Assembly: GCA_964034945.1 (NCBI GenBank) | Contig: OZ035962.1 | Location: 32,391,943 to 32,455,942 of the forward strand | Length of the DNA: 64,000 nt | Origin: Chrysopilus asiliformis | Lineage: Eukaryota > Arthropoda > Insecta > Diptera > Rhagionidae | Direction: 5' to 3' | Part shown: one piece after another, positions 32,799 to 44,574 of the stretch | How the letters are laid out: every line of letters begins with the position of its first letter | Position numbering within the stretch: position 1 is the first letter of the stretch | Made by a program: the position numbers and the translations under genes | Notes under the pieces: generated by a model | The model's input: only the letters and a program-made list of their open reading frames with translations | The model's database searches: none | Told to the model about the DNA's origin: nothing

Positions 32799-33668
32799 AA
32801 GGGTCTTTCAATAAGGACGCTGTAAATGTAAATAAAACAAGTTGTGTGTGAGATATACACTCAACTTTTTTTATTACTTGAAAAAAATATTTTATGGCAT
32901 TAAGTATGGAATATAACGTCGTTCAAATGTCTGCCGTATGTCGTATTCGAGAGGTCCAAGTTTCAATGACTTTGTCGCATAAATCTGGCTGAAATTGCAG
33001 GATGTCTTTCGTTATGTTGGCTTTGAGGGCGTCAATTGTTTGCGGTTTATTCGCATAGACCTGTGATTTAAGATAGCCCCAAAGGAAGAAATCGAAAGGC
33101 GTTAAATCGCACTATCTCGGTTGCCAATTCACGTAGCCGCCGCGCGTGATAACCATGCCCTCAAATCGCTCGTGCAGAATGTCCATCGTGACTTGCGCTG
33201 TCTGGCATGTAGCGCCGTCCTGTTGGAACCACACGTTGTCGGTATCCATATCATCCAGTATAGGCCACAAGAAGTTACTTATCATCAATCTGTAGCGCTC
33301 GACGTTAAAGGTTATGGCAATGGAAGAAGTACGGACCGATGATTCCGCCAGACCAAAATCCGCACCAAATAGTGACTTTCTCGGGATGCATTTGGTGCTC
33401 GTGTATCTCGTGTAGATTGGTATCGCCCCAAATCCGACCATTTTGCGTCCATTCGTAAAAAAAAAGCCTCGTCGCAAATGAAAAATGAGTCAAAAATGAG
33501 TTTCATGATGAAAAATGAAAAATTTGCACACGTTGTTCAGCGCTATAACCTTTCATTGTGGTTTGCCATACACCACTGAACAATTCACAATAAATTTGAC
33601 AAATGTTGCTTTAACAACATGGCCGCTATAACCTAACAAACTTCGAGCGTCCTTATTGAAATACCCTT
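32799..33668 (-). mobile_element. IS630/Tc1-like transposon, internally deleted
   Basis: Terminal inverted repeats of about 22 bp, AAGGGTCTTTCAATAAGGAC at the left with its mirror at 33647-33668. TA flanks at 32797-32798 and 33669-33670. 870 bp long with a broken transposase on the minus strand. Confidence 0.82.
32923..33560 (-). pseudogene. IS630/Tc1-related (DDE_3-type) transposase pseudogene
   Basis: The N-terminal start (M-K-G-Y-S-A-E-Q-R-V) is cut short and joined to the catalytic region, so the DNA-binding domain is missing. Two frames then give W-T-Q-N-G-R-I-W-G, M-H-P-E-K-V-T-I-W-C-G-F-W and, after a frameshift, V-W-F-Q-Q-D-G-A-T-C (second catalytic Asp). The segment V-N-W-Q-P-R is followed by a TAG where Ser is expected. 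Then C-D-L-T-P-F-D-F-F-L-W-G-Y carries the third acidic residue, and the C-terminus ends R-H-T-A-D-I at 32923. The family is the one often annotated as DDE_3 or 'Tc3-like' in insects. Confidence 0.85.
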
Positions 33669-33839
33669 TATTTTGGCTCGTAACTGTCAAAAAATGTATG
33701 GGTTGCTTGATTGATGCGTTGCTTGATTCATACATTTTAAAAGTTCTATGAAATAACTTAACATATTTATAGAAAAAGTGAATTTAATGTTCCCTATTAT
33801 TTCAAAAACTAATATTTGATTAACTTTTACTATACTCTC

Positions 33840-34185
33840 AAGTCAACAAAATTCGGGAACTTATTAACACCTCCTCAAAACCTAGCTGAAAGCAAAGTCT
33901 TCGCAGTCGTATTCAGAAAAACATTAACAAAAAAGAGTTTTGACATTCCTTGTTTAACGAGTTGAAAATTCTCTTCAACATCGTTTTGGCCTTAATTTTG
34001 AATGAACCCCGAAAAGGAGAAAAAAATCACTTGAACTCTTTTTAGGAATTATTTCCATTATAAAGGGAGAGCACGTTTAGAAGAGACTTTCCAATTGGCT
34101 TCAACAGCCGATTGGGAGGGCGAATCGCTTACAAATCGAGAGGTTCAGATTCGAGTCTCGGTAGAGGCATTCAAGAAACGTTTTT
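33840..34185 (+). repeat. Repeat H (tRNA-like module), uninterrupted copy
   Basis: Carries GATTGGGAGGGCG (A-box side) and GGTTCAGATTCGAGTCTCGG (B-box side) about 20 bases apart, spaced as in tRNA genes, and ends in GGCA. The acceptor stem is not paired, so this is read as a tRNA-derived SINE head within a longer repeat. It supplies the empty-site reference for the doubly interrupted copy at 13630-15565. Confidence 0.65.
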
Positions 34186-34299
34186 AACAAACTAATAATA
34201 ATTTCAAAATTTGAAATGCTTGCAAAAATACAGCTTTAACCACCTAACACCTTTCTTACATAATCAAACCTCATATGATGAATATAAGTGTGTATGATG

Positions 34300-34590
34300 T
34301 TGATAGTTTTAATTCCAAAATATTTGAAAACTCGAGAACTAATTGAAATTGAAATTTGGCATAGACCAGACTTTTACCAAAAGATAAATCCTCCGAAATT
34401 TAAACACCCCATCCCCTCTCCCATACAAATAGAAGAGATTTTTGCAGTTTTCTCGAAAACGGCTCATTTTTTAGAAAAATTTGCTTAGATAAAAAGTGTT
34501 TAGATTATGATTCTACAAAATTCTAAATATATCAAAATTCAATCGAACCACTCTTTATCCCATCTTCAACTGATAGAAGTCGAGCTTACA
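34300..34590 (+). repeat. Family B fragment
   Basis: Plus strand carries B phrases in the sense orientation: 'cccctctcccatacaaat', 'ttctcgaaaacgg' and 'attatgattctac'. Ends and microsatellite core are not preserved. Confidence 0.5.
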
Positions 34591-34602
34591 ATTTTTGTTA
34601 CA

Positions 34603-34637
34603 TACATACATACGAACGAACACACACACACACATAT
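34603..34637. repeat. ACAT / GAAC / AC microsatellite
   Basis: Short run of ACATACATACAT, then GAACGAAC, then an (AC)7-8 tract. Confidence 0.8.
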
Positions 34638-34685
34638 GCAGACATCTTACGGGCTCATCAAACTGTGTGGATGGGTATATAGCTC

Positions 34686-34720
34686 CGTTAAGATTTCGGT
34701 TAAGATTTCGGTTTAAGATT
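34686..34720. repeat. Short tandem repeat, about 12-bp unit
   Basis: Three units of 'gttaagatttcg' type. The following 'aactcctctagtaagtt' resembles the end of the MITE at 16355-16481 and may be a relic of it. Confidence 0.55.
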
Positions 34721-34739
34721 TAACTCCTCTAGTAAGTTG

Positions 34740-35895
34740 TTTAAACCGAAAAATTCTTAAGAATTAAAACCAATAGGGAACTGTTGTGAACTCCTTAGCC
34801 CAAAGTTTATTTTACTCCCCCAAACTCCGTTTGGATGCCTGATCGACTCCGTTTCTTCGAAAGTGTAGTTAAATTCCTAGAACAAAATCAATCTCTTTGT
34901 TTTGTTCTAGCTAATATTTTTTTTATCCCCTATATTTTTGCATAATTTGCAAAATAAAAGAATAGGACAAACCTTAAGAAATTTTATTACTTAAATTAAA
35001 AAAAACTCAATTCCGGAAAATTTCGAAAACTCCGCTCTTACTTCATATTCGTCATAAAATTGGTTTGTTACCAAGTCCCGTCGTTTTTAAACAAAAATCA
35101 ATTCCGTAAATATGAAACTTGAAAATATTTTCAATAAATCAAAACTTCATAAATTCTACATAACAGAAAATTTAAATTCCACTGGTACAACTTTTCCAAT
35201 TTCTCAGAAACCTCTTTTCTAAATATTCATCAAACTTAATATGTCACAGAGAACACAAATCTTTTTTTCTTGCATTTCTCTCCATTTGAATTTTATATTG
35301 ATTGAAAAATGAATAAATAACTGGAATTAATCATTTTAAAGTGGAGGAGTGAACTTTGAATATTTCCTTATAACTTATAACTGAAACCATACAATTTGAT
35401 TACCCGAAATGGAAAAAACACTCAAAAGATTTTCCCTATTTACATTTCAGGGAAAAGTGTAAAAGTTTTCGGAATAAATTAATATAGAATTAGGTAACAG
35501 GTAGAAAAATTTTCTCAGAATAGAAACAATTTTATAGTAAAAGTCTGCTCTTTATGTTTCGTGCTTTGATTATAAAAAAAAATAAAAGAAAAACATTTAG
35601 TCGCAATTCCTTAAACCGTTTCATAGAAAAGTCGGACACACGCATCCATTTAATTTTCTAATGGAAGTAAATTTTACGGTCAACACGTTGCATGATTCAA
35701 AATTATGCAATATTAAAACGTCGCCATTTCATATTCAACCCCCTTTTCCTTAGCATAGTAAAATAGAATAGTAAAATATTTTCCTAGAATATAAAAACTT
35801 TCATTTCGTTGAAACACAAAAACATTTTACCTGCCCAAACTATCAAGAATTGCGCACCTCAAATGAGTCCTCTATAATACTGGAAAACTTATCAG
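34740..35895. other. No feature recognised
   Basis: AT-rich sequence with no repeat ends or coding features seen. Confidence 0.45.
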
Positions 35896-36270
35896 GGAAA
35901 CACAAGAAAAAGCTACAATTGTCAGGGGCCAATCGTCAAATATTCTATATGAGAGAAGACCAAATGTTTATTTTACAAAATCCATTTGTATAGGAGCGGG
36001 GGAAAGGAGTGGTCCGATCAGTTTTTGATATATTGATGTATGGAACGGAATTGTAAAATCATATTCCAAACACATTTCGTCCTTATAAATGTATCGCACC
36101 GTTTTCGAGAAAAAAGAAAAAAATATTCCATTTGTTTGTGGAGGGGGAAGGGAGTGGTCCAACTAGATTTTAGTGTATGGGTGAGTTATGTGAGTTATGT
36201 ATATTCTGAACAGATTTTACTTAAATAAATTTTTCAATACGACTTACCGTTATCGAGAAAATCATAAAAA

Positions 36271-36983
36271 GCTGTGCCAGAAACAGGGCCCTAGTGGGGT
36301 TTCAGAGCAGACATGCCTGACTTGTTAGGATGGATTTTTTGGATGTGAAAACACCCACAAAAAGAATATAACATTTTGTTAAATATATATCTTTTTTTAT
36401 CACCTACTAGCTTGCATACCCGTCATTGCCGGGTTGAGTTTTTTCAATTTTTTTTTGATGGTCTATGTTGGAGCTAAATTTCAGGCCAATCGGCTCGGTA
36501 GTTTCCCCGCGAAAGGGTAACATAGAGGAAGAGCTAAGTTTCGATATCACGTTACTCCCTCCCCTTATTCCCCCACCTCTCGGGCTACTTTTTAATGGGT
36601 CTATATTGGAGCTGGACTCCCGACGAACATGTATGCCAAATTTCAGGCCAATCGGCTCAGTCGTTTCCCCTCGAAAGAGTAAAATAGCGCAAAAACTAAG
36701 TTTCGAAATCACTTTACCCCCTCCCCTTACTCCCCCCACCCCTTACTCCCCCCACCCCTCGCGATACCTTTCCGTATGCCTGTGTTGGATCCCGAACTAC
36801 CACAGACACTCATGCCAAATTTCAAGTCAATCGGTTCAGCCGTTTTTGCGTGAAAGGGGAACAGACAGACAGACAGACACCAACTCATTTTTATATATTA
36901 GTATGATAAGCCGAGAAATTCCAATAGAATTCAATGCTAGATCGGTCGAGTAAAAACCATGAATCAGAAATGATTCAACGGTT
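36271..36983 (+). mobile_element. Retroposon-like insert J, copy 2, 5'-shortened
   Basis: Starts within the loop of the J hairpin ('agacatgcctgacttgttag'), keeps one arm ('ggatgtgaaaacacccac') and the shared tail ('gaatcagaaatgattcaacg', 'ttaaacataaaaaa'). 'ataaaaagc' and 'ataaaaaagc' stand on either side. Compared with copy 1 the first arm is missing, as in 5' truncation. It is itself interrupted by the element at 36405-36903. Confidence 0.55.
36405..36903 (+). mobile_element. Arthropod repeat with (ACAG)n tail
   Basis: Starts 'ctagcttgcatacccgtcat' and ends with an ACAGACAGACAGACACC run and 'tttttatatattagtatgat'. This start and tail recur in dispersed repeats of many arthropods, whose class I cannot settle. 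Inside are three diverged units of about 130 bp, each with 'ccaaatttcaggccaatcgg'-like and 'cgtttcccctcgaaagagt'-like phrases. The open frame through it (36465-36953) is a by-product of these units. Confidence 0.6.
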
Positions 36984-37244
36984 AAACATAAAAAAGCTAT
37001 TTCGTTTGGATGGGGGAGGGGTGACTTAGCCTTGCGCTTTACGAGAAACGCATCTTTACAAAATTTTAAGTCTCTAGCTCAATCCTTTCGAAAGCTATGA
37101 TGTTAATGGACAGACAAGCAAACAGACGGACAGATAGATAGATAGACAGACGGACATGAGCAAATCAAAATCTTTTGTCACCCCAAACATTTTTCTTTAG
37201 TTCATTTTTGTGTCCAACGATTGGTTCAATGACTTATAGCCCCG

Positions 37245-37480
37245 AACTATTCAAAAAAAATTATTTAAAATCCTTGAGGTCGAGATAATTAAAATAAATA
37301 ATTGAATCTTTAGTCGACCAAAAATTATTCAACAGGCTGATACGCATTCGGGTGCTCACGATATAACAGTCTTTTCTGGGTAATTTGGGTTCGCTGAATC
37401 CAAATCTGGCCATGTTTTCGCCGGGTTAGCTCTACTTTTTAAAATATTGAAGAAAAAGTAATTGTTTATTTCCAAATTAT
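37245..37480. repeat. Repeat P, single arm
   Basis: Matches each arm of the inverted repeat at 51350-51770: 'ccaaaaattattcaacaggc', 'gggtaatttgggttcgctga', 'aatctggc' and 'taattgtttatttcc'. Confidence 0.65.
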
Positions 37481-37529
37481 GAATCAATTTTATTTTATTT
37501 TATTGTCAATTTTATTCACTAGTGTCAAT

Positions 37530-37566
37530 TACTGGGTCCGTCAATTTTTTTTTTTTTTTTTTTTTG
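37530..37566. repeat. T-run
   Basis: A run of more than 20 T interrupted by one G, within AT-rich DNA. Of no clear function. Confidence 0.7.
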
Positions 37567-37679
37567 TTTTTCAATCTTTTTTTTGTCAAATTACCTATGT
37601 TCAATGTTGTGATTTTTCACAAAAAAAGAAAAATTTAATTACAAAATTTTGTGGAATTTAAAGAATTTGCGTGTATTTT

Positions 37680-38250
37680 AAAAAGGAATGTAAATTTTAC
37701 AAATCACGTTTTGTATTTTTTTTTACATACAAAAAGATAAAATTAAATTTAATATGTAAATTTCTGTGAAATTCAATTCTATGATGAAATTTCGCAACTT
37801 TAGCAACATTAAAATTCACACAGAAAATTAGAATCAATTATATCATTGTTATTCATCGAATCAACGCCGCCGGCTATTCTTGCGTAAAAATTCTAGTTTA
37901 AAATAAACTAAATTAAAGAATTTCAAAGAACAATATTTAAAGTAATTTACTTTAAAAGGGTTCTGTAAAAAAAATTGGCTATTTACAACATAAACCTGGA
38001 ATTTTCTACCAGTTTATTTAATTTCCAACTATTTAATTTTACTCTTTCAGCATGTAATTTTACACTTCAAGTAAGTAATTTCTTGCGATTTGATATCGAA
38101 TTTTACACACTAAATATGTAAATTTTACAAAATAAATTTGTAACTTTACATTAAAATGTGTAAAATCATTTTACATTCTCAATTGTAATTTTAGATATTT
38201 GTAAATTCACAGATGATATGTAAATTTACAACATTGAATGTTGGCACCTT
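37680..38250. repeat. TGTAAATTTTACA-word region
   Basis: The words TGTAAATTTTACA, GTAATTTTACA and TTTACATT recur at least ten times on both strands, several as perfect palindromes. Similar words reappear at 40380-40480. They may be the subterminal zones of a large MITE spanning about 37.6-40.5 kb, but matching ends were not identified. Confidence 0.4.
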
Positions 38251-38299
38251 TTTTTCCAACATTGAGTATTGTAAATATTTTTTTTACTTTGCACTTCAA

Positions 38300-40500
38300 A
38301 GATATTTTTTTAATAAAACTGTCTAACTTTAATCTTGTCTAACTGTATACAAATTAAACCAGTCTCATGTAAACGGGTCCTCTCCGTCCACAAATTTAAG
38401 AAATTTAAGAAGAAACCCGTTGTAAAGAAAATAAAACTTTTCATCCGGCATAATTGAAAATGTCGGAAAAACTGCAAAGGACAGAGTTAAACTTTTCAAA
38501 AGCACAACAGACTGAATATCATTTCATCAGCATCCCCTGCACTAAGAGTCAAACCTCCCTGGAATGGAAGTTTCGTGACAATCTTCTCTCCGGTTGAATA
38601 TCGTTTATCCTTGGAAAAAAAACATCCAGTCAAGTCTAGACGATTGCCGACAATTCAATCAAAAGTACTCAACAAATTGAATTTAAAGTTCAAATTAAAT
38701 TCAAACTGTTGCACGTCTCGACATATCCCCATAAGACGCAATTGGCGACGACAGGTTCATCACCCAATCGAAAAAAAAATCAAGGGAAAAAAGTGAAAAA
38801 CTGAAGTCACTCACAATGCTGTTAGCCAAGGTCAAGCTCGGAGACATCACCGACCGATTCTAGTCAGTCTAAAGAACTCCTTCGGCAGAGCAGTAGTTCA
38901 AGCATACAGAGACTGGGGGAACTCCAGCACCAGAATTACACCAGGTGTGAAGGCAGATCGACTTCCAGATTCACTAACAAAGGCCGGCCACCTAACAACA
39001 CACCAAGTTGAACAACCTTGACGACCGATGGGCAGCGATTTTTTCGCACCACTTTTTGACTTTCCGATTCGAATGAAATCACAACAATATCCGCTAATTG
39101 CTGATTTTAATAAATATTTTTGACCTTTTAGGATCACGTGGAATTGAAGCTTTTACACAGAACTGTTGCACAGAATAAAACACCACTGAAGTGACCACAA
39201 AGCACTACCACTGGAAGCACTCTAGGCTAATTTAGATCCGGGTATACCAAATTATAGCAGCCCGAAGAACAACACTGAAATGATTTTTTTTAGAATTTCG
39301 CGAAATAGAAGAAATTTTCCATTCGAACGCGATTCGCATGAAGTTTGAAATGGACACAAATAGAACGTGTAGATTAAACCAGGCAAACAACGTTCGTTCG
39401 CACGTAAAGCACCGCGGATACTGTTCACAGTTGAAGAGTATCGATGGTCGACGTACTACTGCCGTACCGCAATGGTCACTGGACTGTTAAAAACGCGATA
39501 AAAAGCTCAAAACCAAAACCGAACCGAACCAAATCAAATCTCCATAGTCTCATATGGGACACGAATACGACGAAGCACCATGGAATCGCATCGCATGAAT
39601 GTCGAGCGCCAATAACTTTCCGTTCGCTCCCAGCTGGCTGGCTGGAGTAAATGGGATCCACCTTTCGTATTCACGTTGAACGAAACGCAAAAAGTCTTCG
39701 TCTCTCCACCTTAAGGAACCCCACATGCACAGACACACACAGTGGAGCTCTGGCATGCTTGCCAACGAAGAAACTCACACGAAACTTCTCGTATGACTAA
39801 TCCACAAAAGCAAATAGTCTAGCATCTCGAATTCTCTGGCGCGCTGGAGTGTTTAATACCAAACAAATGGGAGATTCAAAGATTGGGACCCCAACATACA
39901 GAGAGTCAGCCACATCAAGTTGCCAGTCATCCCACCGACTTCAATAAGCCGTCTGACCGGCCACAGTTGTTCAATTACCTCCATTCACCTCGGCTGATAT
40001 GGCTAAACCGAGCATAATTAGAAGTGACCACACGATTATCAATCAACTGGTGATGATATGGAACGAAAATTCGATAAATTTTCCAAAACGTGCCTCAAAT
40101 TGACGTGACTTTGTCCAAGGATTTATTTTGGAACAATTAAATCCGTATGAGAACGACATATATCATATTTTCACATTCGTTTATGTTAGTTGAAAATTTA
40201 TCTTGCCAAAATCTGATGCGTTTAGCGTTTAGTTTTTGAATTTTTACCTTTTGTCTTTTACAGGAAGATTACGATTATAATTATTCAACACTCGCGTAAA
40301 TATTTGGAAAACCACGCATTTTTTATTATGCCTCAATTCAAAGTTGGAAATTTTCACATTTTTGTTGTGAAATTACCCTTGGTATGTAAATTTCAAGTAT
40401 AAAATGTATTATCGCAAACAGAATGTAAAAATTACAAGTTATTTTCTGTAATTTGTAATTTCGTACTGGATACTAGAAAAACTTTGAAGTACCTCATAAA
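38300..40500. other. Unassigned; GC-richer island at about 38.8-40.1 kb
   Basis: The stretch 38800-40080 is visibly less AT-rich than its surroundings and shows none of the window's repeat families. It has several short frames (for example 38575-38796, 39444-39650 and 39550-39765 minus) with no recognisable domain. It may be unique host sequence such as a regulatory or untranslated region, but nothing proves this. Confidence 0.35.
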
Positions 40501-40503
40501 TTT

Positions 40504-40590
40504 TGGTTACCAGGGGTGGGAAACGTTATCGTAACGTAACCAAATAACGATTTTCCGGTTTTTCCCTCAAAATTGCGTTATAACGTTATA
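40504..40590 (+). mobile_element. hAT-type end fragment
   Basis: 'ccaggggtgggaaacgttat' followed by 'cgtaacgtaaccaaataacg' matches the left end of the element at 43648. Only about 85 bp remain. Confidence 0.6.
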
Positions 40591-40609
40591 AAAATTTAAT
40601 TGGTCACTG

Positions 40610-40770
40610 AAGAAGCTTTTACGAGAAAATCGCAAAAATCTTTTTAATTTGTATGGAGAAGAGAATGTGTGGTCCAAGTGGATTTTGATGTATGGATGAG
40701 TTATGTAAAATCCTATTCTAACCACATTTTATCTTCATAAATTTTAAAATATTTACCTCAAAAATTGTTA
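40610..40770 (-). repeat. Family B fragment
   Basis: Phrases 'cgagaaaatcgc', 'gtatggagaagagaatg' and 'gattttgatgtatggatgag' are those of family B. No ends. Confidence 0.5.
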
Positions 40771-40936
40771 AGAAGGTGATTTCTTCACATTTTTTTCGTA
40801 CTTTCAAAACAAATACAAAATATTAGTTTAATTCCGTCATGACGAGTCCTCATTCTAGTTTTACATAAATTATCGAATTAATATTAAAATGGCTATTACT
40901 AAAAAATCGATTGAAAAATTGCTTTATATTCCAAAA

Positions 40937-41484
40937 CATAACAAAAGCTATAATTGCCAATCTGGCAATTATTGAAAACCCGTATGGTGATATTCGTATC
41001 AAAATCCGAACAGTTGTACCTAAATTCCACTTTGAAGTCAAACTTTCCAATAAGATTTTTTAAAATTTATTCCAATCGGATTTTGATGTATGGGAGTTTT
41101 ATGTAGAATCATATCCTAAATAACTTTTGTTCTTGAACTTTTTTCATAAGATCCACCGTTTTTGAGATATTCGCAAAAATCTTTTTCGCTCGTATGGGGG
41201 GTACCCCCCCTAATGATCCATTTTTGCCCATTAACGAACTTAGCCTCGCATTTTACGAAAAACGAATCTGCGCAAAATTTCAAGTCTCTAGCTCAATCCG
41301 TGCGCCCGCAATCCGCGCCACAGACAGACGGACAGACAGACGGACGGACAGACATGCAGAAATTAATTATTTTCATCATTCTAAACACACTGGTGTAATT
41401 CATTTTTGTGTGTGATGACGGAATCTTGGCGTTACAAACGGTAAGGCAAAGTTAGTATACCCTTTGGTTTCACCATACGGGTAT
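40937..41484 (-). repeat. Family A element, full length
   Basis: Complete from CATAACAAAAGC to CACCATACGGGTAT with intact TTGCCAATCTGGCAA palindrome, subterminal repeats, GGGGGGTACCCCCC palindrome and a short GACA/GGAC core (about 41323-41356). Confidence 0.83.
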
Positions 41485-42840
41485 AAAAATTATATTTTAC
41501 TGTCAAAAATATATTTATTAAATTTTTTTCTGAGTGTAGCAAAAAATTTCATGTCAAAGAAATGTTCGACCAAAGATTGTGTACAACTTGCATCAAGAGA
41601 AAATTGCACAAAGCATCGGAATCCTTACACTTGACCGCCTTTTTGCCACTGTCCCTTGAGCCATTAGCCTGCAGCCTCAGCTTAACGTTAGGCCACGATG
41701 ATTTCTACGCCAGAGGGTTTTTAGTTTTGTACACAAAAGACTTCTCCTTACTCAGCCACGGACAACGCGACAACAAAGCTGTCCTTGCATTTTGCACATC
41801 TCACGGCATGCACACAACGAAATCAACTACACCAACTTCATCAGAGCCTTTTTCATGTTACTGAAGCATGCCCAAATTTGGACAAAAGATTAAGCGCGCA
41901 AAAGGTCCCCCGAACCGCCACCGCACAACAGACGAGTCCTTGTGCAACTCAATAGAAGGGCAGCGCTGAGATCAAACCGAAGCATCCATAAAGTTCCCTC
42001 TCACCAGTCCTTCCAGTTTTTCTCATTGGGAGATTAGTCTCTACCTCATCCTTAAAGCTTTTTCCATCCTTAAAGTTTCAGAAGAGTAAAAGAAGAGGAA
42101 TGAGATCTTCTCCGGTTGCGCATGCCCGATGAAAGGGAGGCAGGTCTTAAGGCATTCGTGAATTACGAAAGAAACGAGGGGAGAAAAATCACTCTTGACA
42201 CTCGAGTAAAGACAGCTGATCGGCGTAGTATACAAATTTTCAATTATGTGGTGCTCATGAAAAGCTTCCATTATTGCCTGTGGAAGCTCCATAAAACTTT
42301 GGGTTGCCAATGTTGCTCGTTTTTGACTTCGCTAAAATTTCTTATCAGAGAAATTACTGATAACGACAATTCAATGACATCTTGTGGTTGAGAAGTGTAA
42401 GCAAAATTCTCATTCGCGTCCCAGAGCTGTACAAATTGCAACGAATTAGAATTTGTACAAAGTCTTGGATATGAAGCGAACTTTGAATTCTTGGAACGAA
42501 ATTTGTTTTGCGATAAGAGTTTACAACTTGTTTTTATTGGTGTTGTTTTTGTCGCAAATTAAGTGCTTATCACAAGTGATGACTAAATTCGCTAATCGAA
42601 TTATGGGAAGTCTGGAAATGTGGCGTGAGGTGTTTGATTTTTTGCAATAAAAATAGGCGTGATTTCAGTTTTATTACTGAAACTTTTTCTATATCTCTAA
42701 AAATATGTTTACTTACAGTTTGAGAAGTATTCTAAATCAGGTTTGAAAAAAAGTAAATACATGAATTTGGTTGTCTTGTACCAAGCGCTATGGAATTGTT
42801 GAAAGCTTCATTTCGCACAGCAAAAAAAAAAGATTTTAAT
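41485..42840. other. No feature recognised
   Basis: Less AT-rich at 41560-42400 but with no recognisable protein. Frames at 41562-41864 and 42041-42310 (minus) show no known domain. A stray 'tttttctgagtgtag' at 41525 resembles the end of the MITE at 51028. Confidence 0.4.
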
Positions 42841-42841
42841 A

Positions 42842-43135
42842 AAGGATGTTCAAATAAAAGCGCTCGATTTTTGAAATCAAATGAAACAAATTGGGTTTGC
42901 GATAACAATTATATTTATTTTTTTATGTTGAAGATCATTCTATGACATTAAGTATAGAAAACAAAATCGACCAAATAACTGCACGACTTCACCGGGTAGC
43001 GCACATCCTGATGGCCTCATTTTCGATGACTTTCTTATACATTTCGAGTTCGATTCCTCCAATAATTTGAGTAACTTTGGCCTGTACGGTTTCAATTGTT
43101 TGTGGTTTATGTGTGTCCCTATCAGCTACAATAAA
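42842..43135 (-). pseudogene. IS630/Tc1-related transposase C-terminal remnant
   Basis: Minus strand encodes H-K-P-Q-T-I-E-T-V-Q-A-K-V-T-Q-I-I, then E-L-E-M-Y-K-K-V-I-E-N, then R-M-C-A-T-R and a stop. This is the tail of a DDE_3-type transposase, past the catalytic region, related to but distinct from the one at 32923-33560. An end-like 'ggatgttcaaataaaagcgc' stands at 42844. The rest of the element is gone. Confidence 0.7.
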
Positions 43136-43529
43136 CTGGCAAAGTTCGAGTGTACGTAAACACCATAAAAAAAACTTCGCTCTACCATAGACTAAACACT
43201 AAGGTATCTTAAGAACAAACAATAGGCACATAGCCAACGCTAGACGAAAATCTTGTTATATGAAACCAAACCTAGAGAGCTTTCTGAAACCAAAAAACTT
43301 TCGCCTGTGAGATCGTTTGCTTCACTTATCCTGCCCAGAGAGCATTACAAGCTTTTGCGAAAGGAAAAAAGGAAAGGGTTTAGTGCTTTACTTTTCAGAA
43401 CCAAGCTCTGTAACTGGATACACAATGGTCGATAAGGCTATATACTGTCGCGCCAAGTCTTCGTTGCAGTGTGATGAGGAGTATTCAGTGTATGAATGGA
43501 TCGTATGAATGGTTGAATGAATGATGTTT

Positions 43530-43590
43530 TGAGCTGTGCTTCGGCATTAGAGGCAATTTGCCTAAGCTCCTGGCATAAAATATATATAAA
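43530..43590 (-). repeat. Repeat I, copy 1
   Basis: Minus-strand 'gccaggagcttaggcaaatt' and 'taatgccgaagcacagctca' recur at 63610-63660. Class unknown; it could be the tail of a non-LTR element. Confidence 0.5.
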
Positions 43591-43647
43591 AAAAACCTTT
43601 CACTTTTACTCACGAATGAAATTTTCTAAAAAGCTTTACTTCAAAAT

Positions 43648-44486
43648 CAGGGATGGGAAACGTTATGGTAACGTAACTAAATAACGAAACGAAATAACGA
43701 TTTTCCGGTTTTTGGCTCAAAATTCCGTTATAACTTTATAGAAATTTAATTCCGTTACAATAACGAAAAACGTAACGAAAACCGAAAAAAATTATTTCGT
43801 TTTTTCCTTATTTATTTATTTTTGCTTAATTTTATTTTTTTATTGTTTTTTTTTATGTGAAATGTTCCACCTGCTTAAAATATAATTAAAAATAAGTTTT
43901 TGTTTTAGCCAGGTTCACTCCATTCCTGGAGATACGAAAAAGAAATACTTTCAAGCAACTTTTTTGGTATCGAATTTTTTTTTTGTATCCCCGAAGTTCA
44001 GCGAATCTATCGAAAGCAAAGTCCGACTCAGAATCAGCGACGTCAAAATAACCTAAAATTCAATATCTTTGATATTGACACAAAAAATGTCCTTTTTGTC
44101 GAGCAATTTTTTTTAATGAACAAAACTTTTGTACGATATTTTTTCCTTTTAGGTTTTTTATTGATTTTTTAACTTAAGAATCACTATTTGAATTTTTTTG
44201 TTTTTATTTATATTTTCTTTTTGTTAAGTTTTATTAATTTTTTTACAGAATTTTTTTTATGGGAACTGTACTGAATTACTTTGCAATAAATAAACCTTTA
44301 TTAAAGGGCATTTGGTTAGGTTTCCGTTTAAATACTACGTGTAACGAAATAATAACGTTATAACGTAACGAAATGAATTTTTTTTATCGTTACAAAACGA
44401 AATAACGTAACGAAATAAAATTTGAATTTCGTTACATAACCAAATGTATAACGTTACGATTTTAATTTTTTCGTTTCCCATCCCTG
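43648..44486 (+). mobile_element. hAT-type non-autonomous element, complete
   Basis: Ends CAGGGATGGGAAACG / CGTTTCCCATCCCTG. The flanks are CTTCAAAAT at the left and CTTCAAAT at the right, an 8-bp duplication apart from one extra A in an A-run. CAGGG ends and an 8-bp duplication identify the hAT superfamily. The outer 150-200 bp on each side are tiled with AACGAAAT/TAACGTTA words. The middle is AT-rich and non-coding. Related copies at 18353 and 40504. Confidence 0.8.
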
Positions 44487-44574
44487 CTTCAAATCGCTCA
44501 GCCAACTCAACTCACCCAAGAGCTTTTGTCGGCTTATGGATTGACGGCTGATCGTTAAAAATTGTATCATGGGC

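Larger units (their letters stand above)
35900..37240 (-). repeat. Family B element interrupted by J and a second insert
   Basis: The first part (35900-36270) opens 'aagaaaaagctacaattgtc' and carries the 'aatattctatatgag' subterminal block. It stops at 'atcataaaaagc', and the element resumes at about 36984 with 'tatttcgtttgga'. The second part holds the 'ctttacgagaaacgcatc' block and a GACA/GATA microsatellite (about 37110-37156). Confidence 0.7.

Noticed and set aside
36465..36953. 162-codon plus-strand frame, the longest in the window.
   Set aside because: It runs through three diverged 130-bp repeat units and an ACAG tail; Pro/Ser-rich by composition, no domain.
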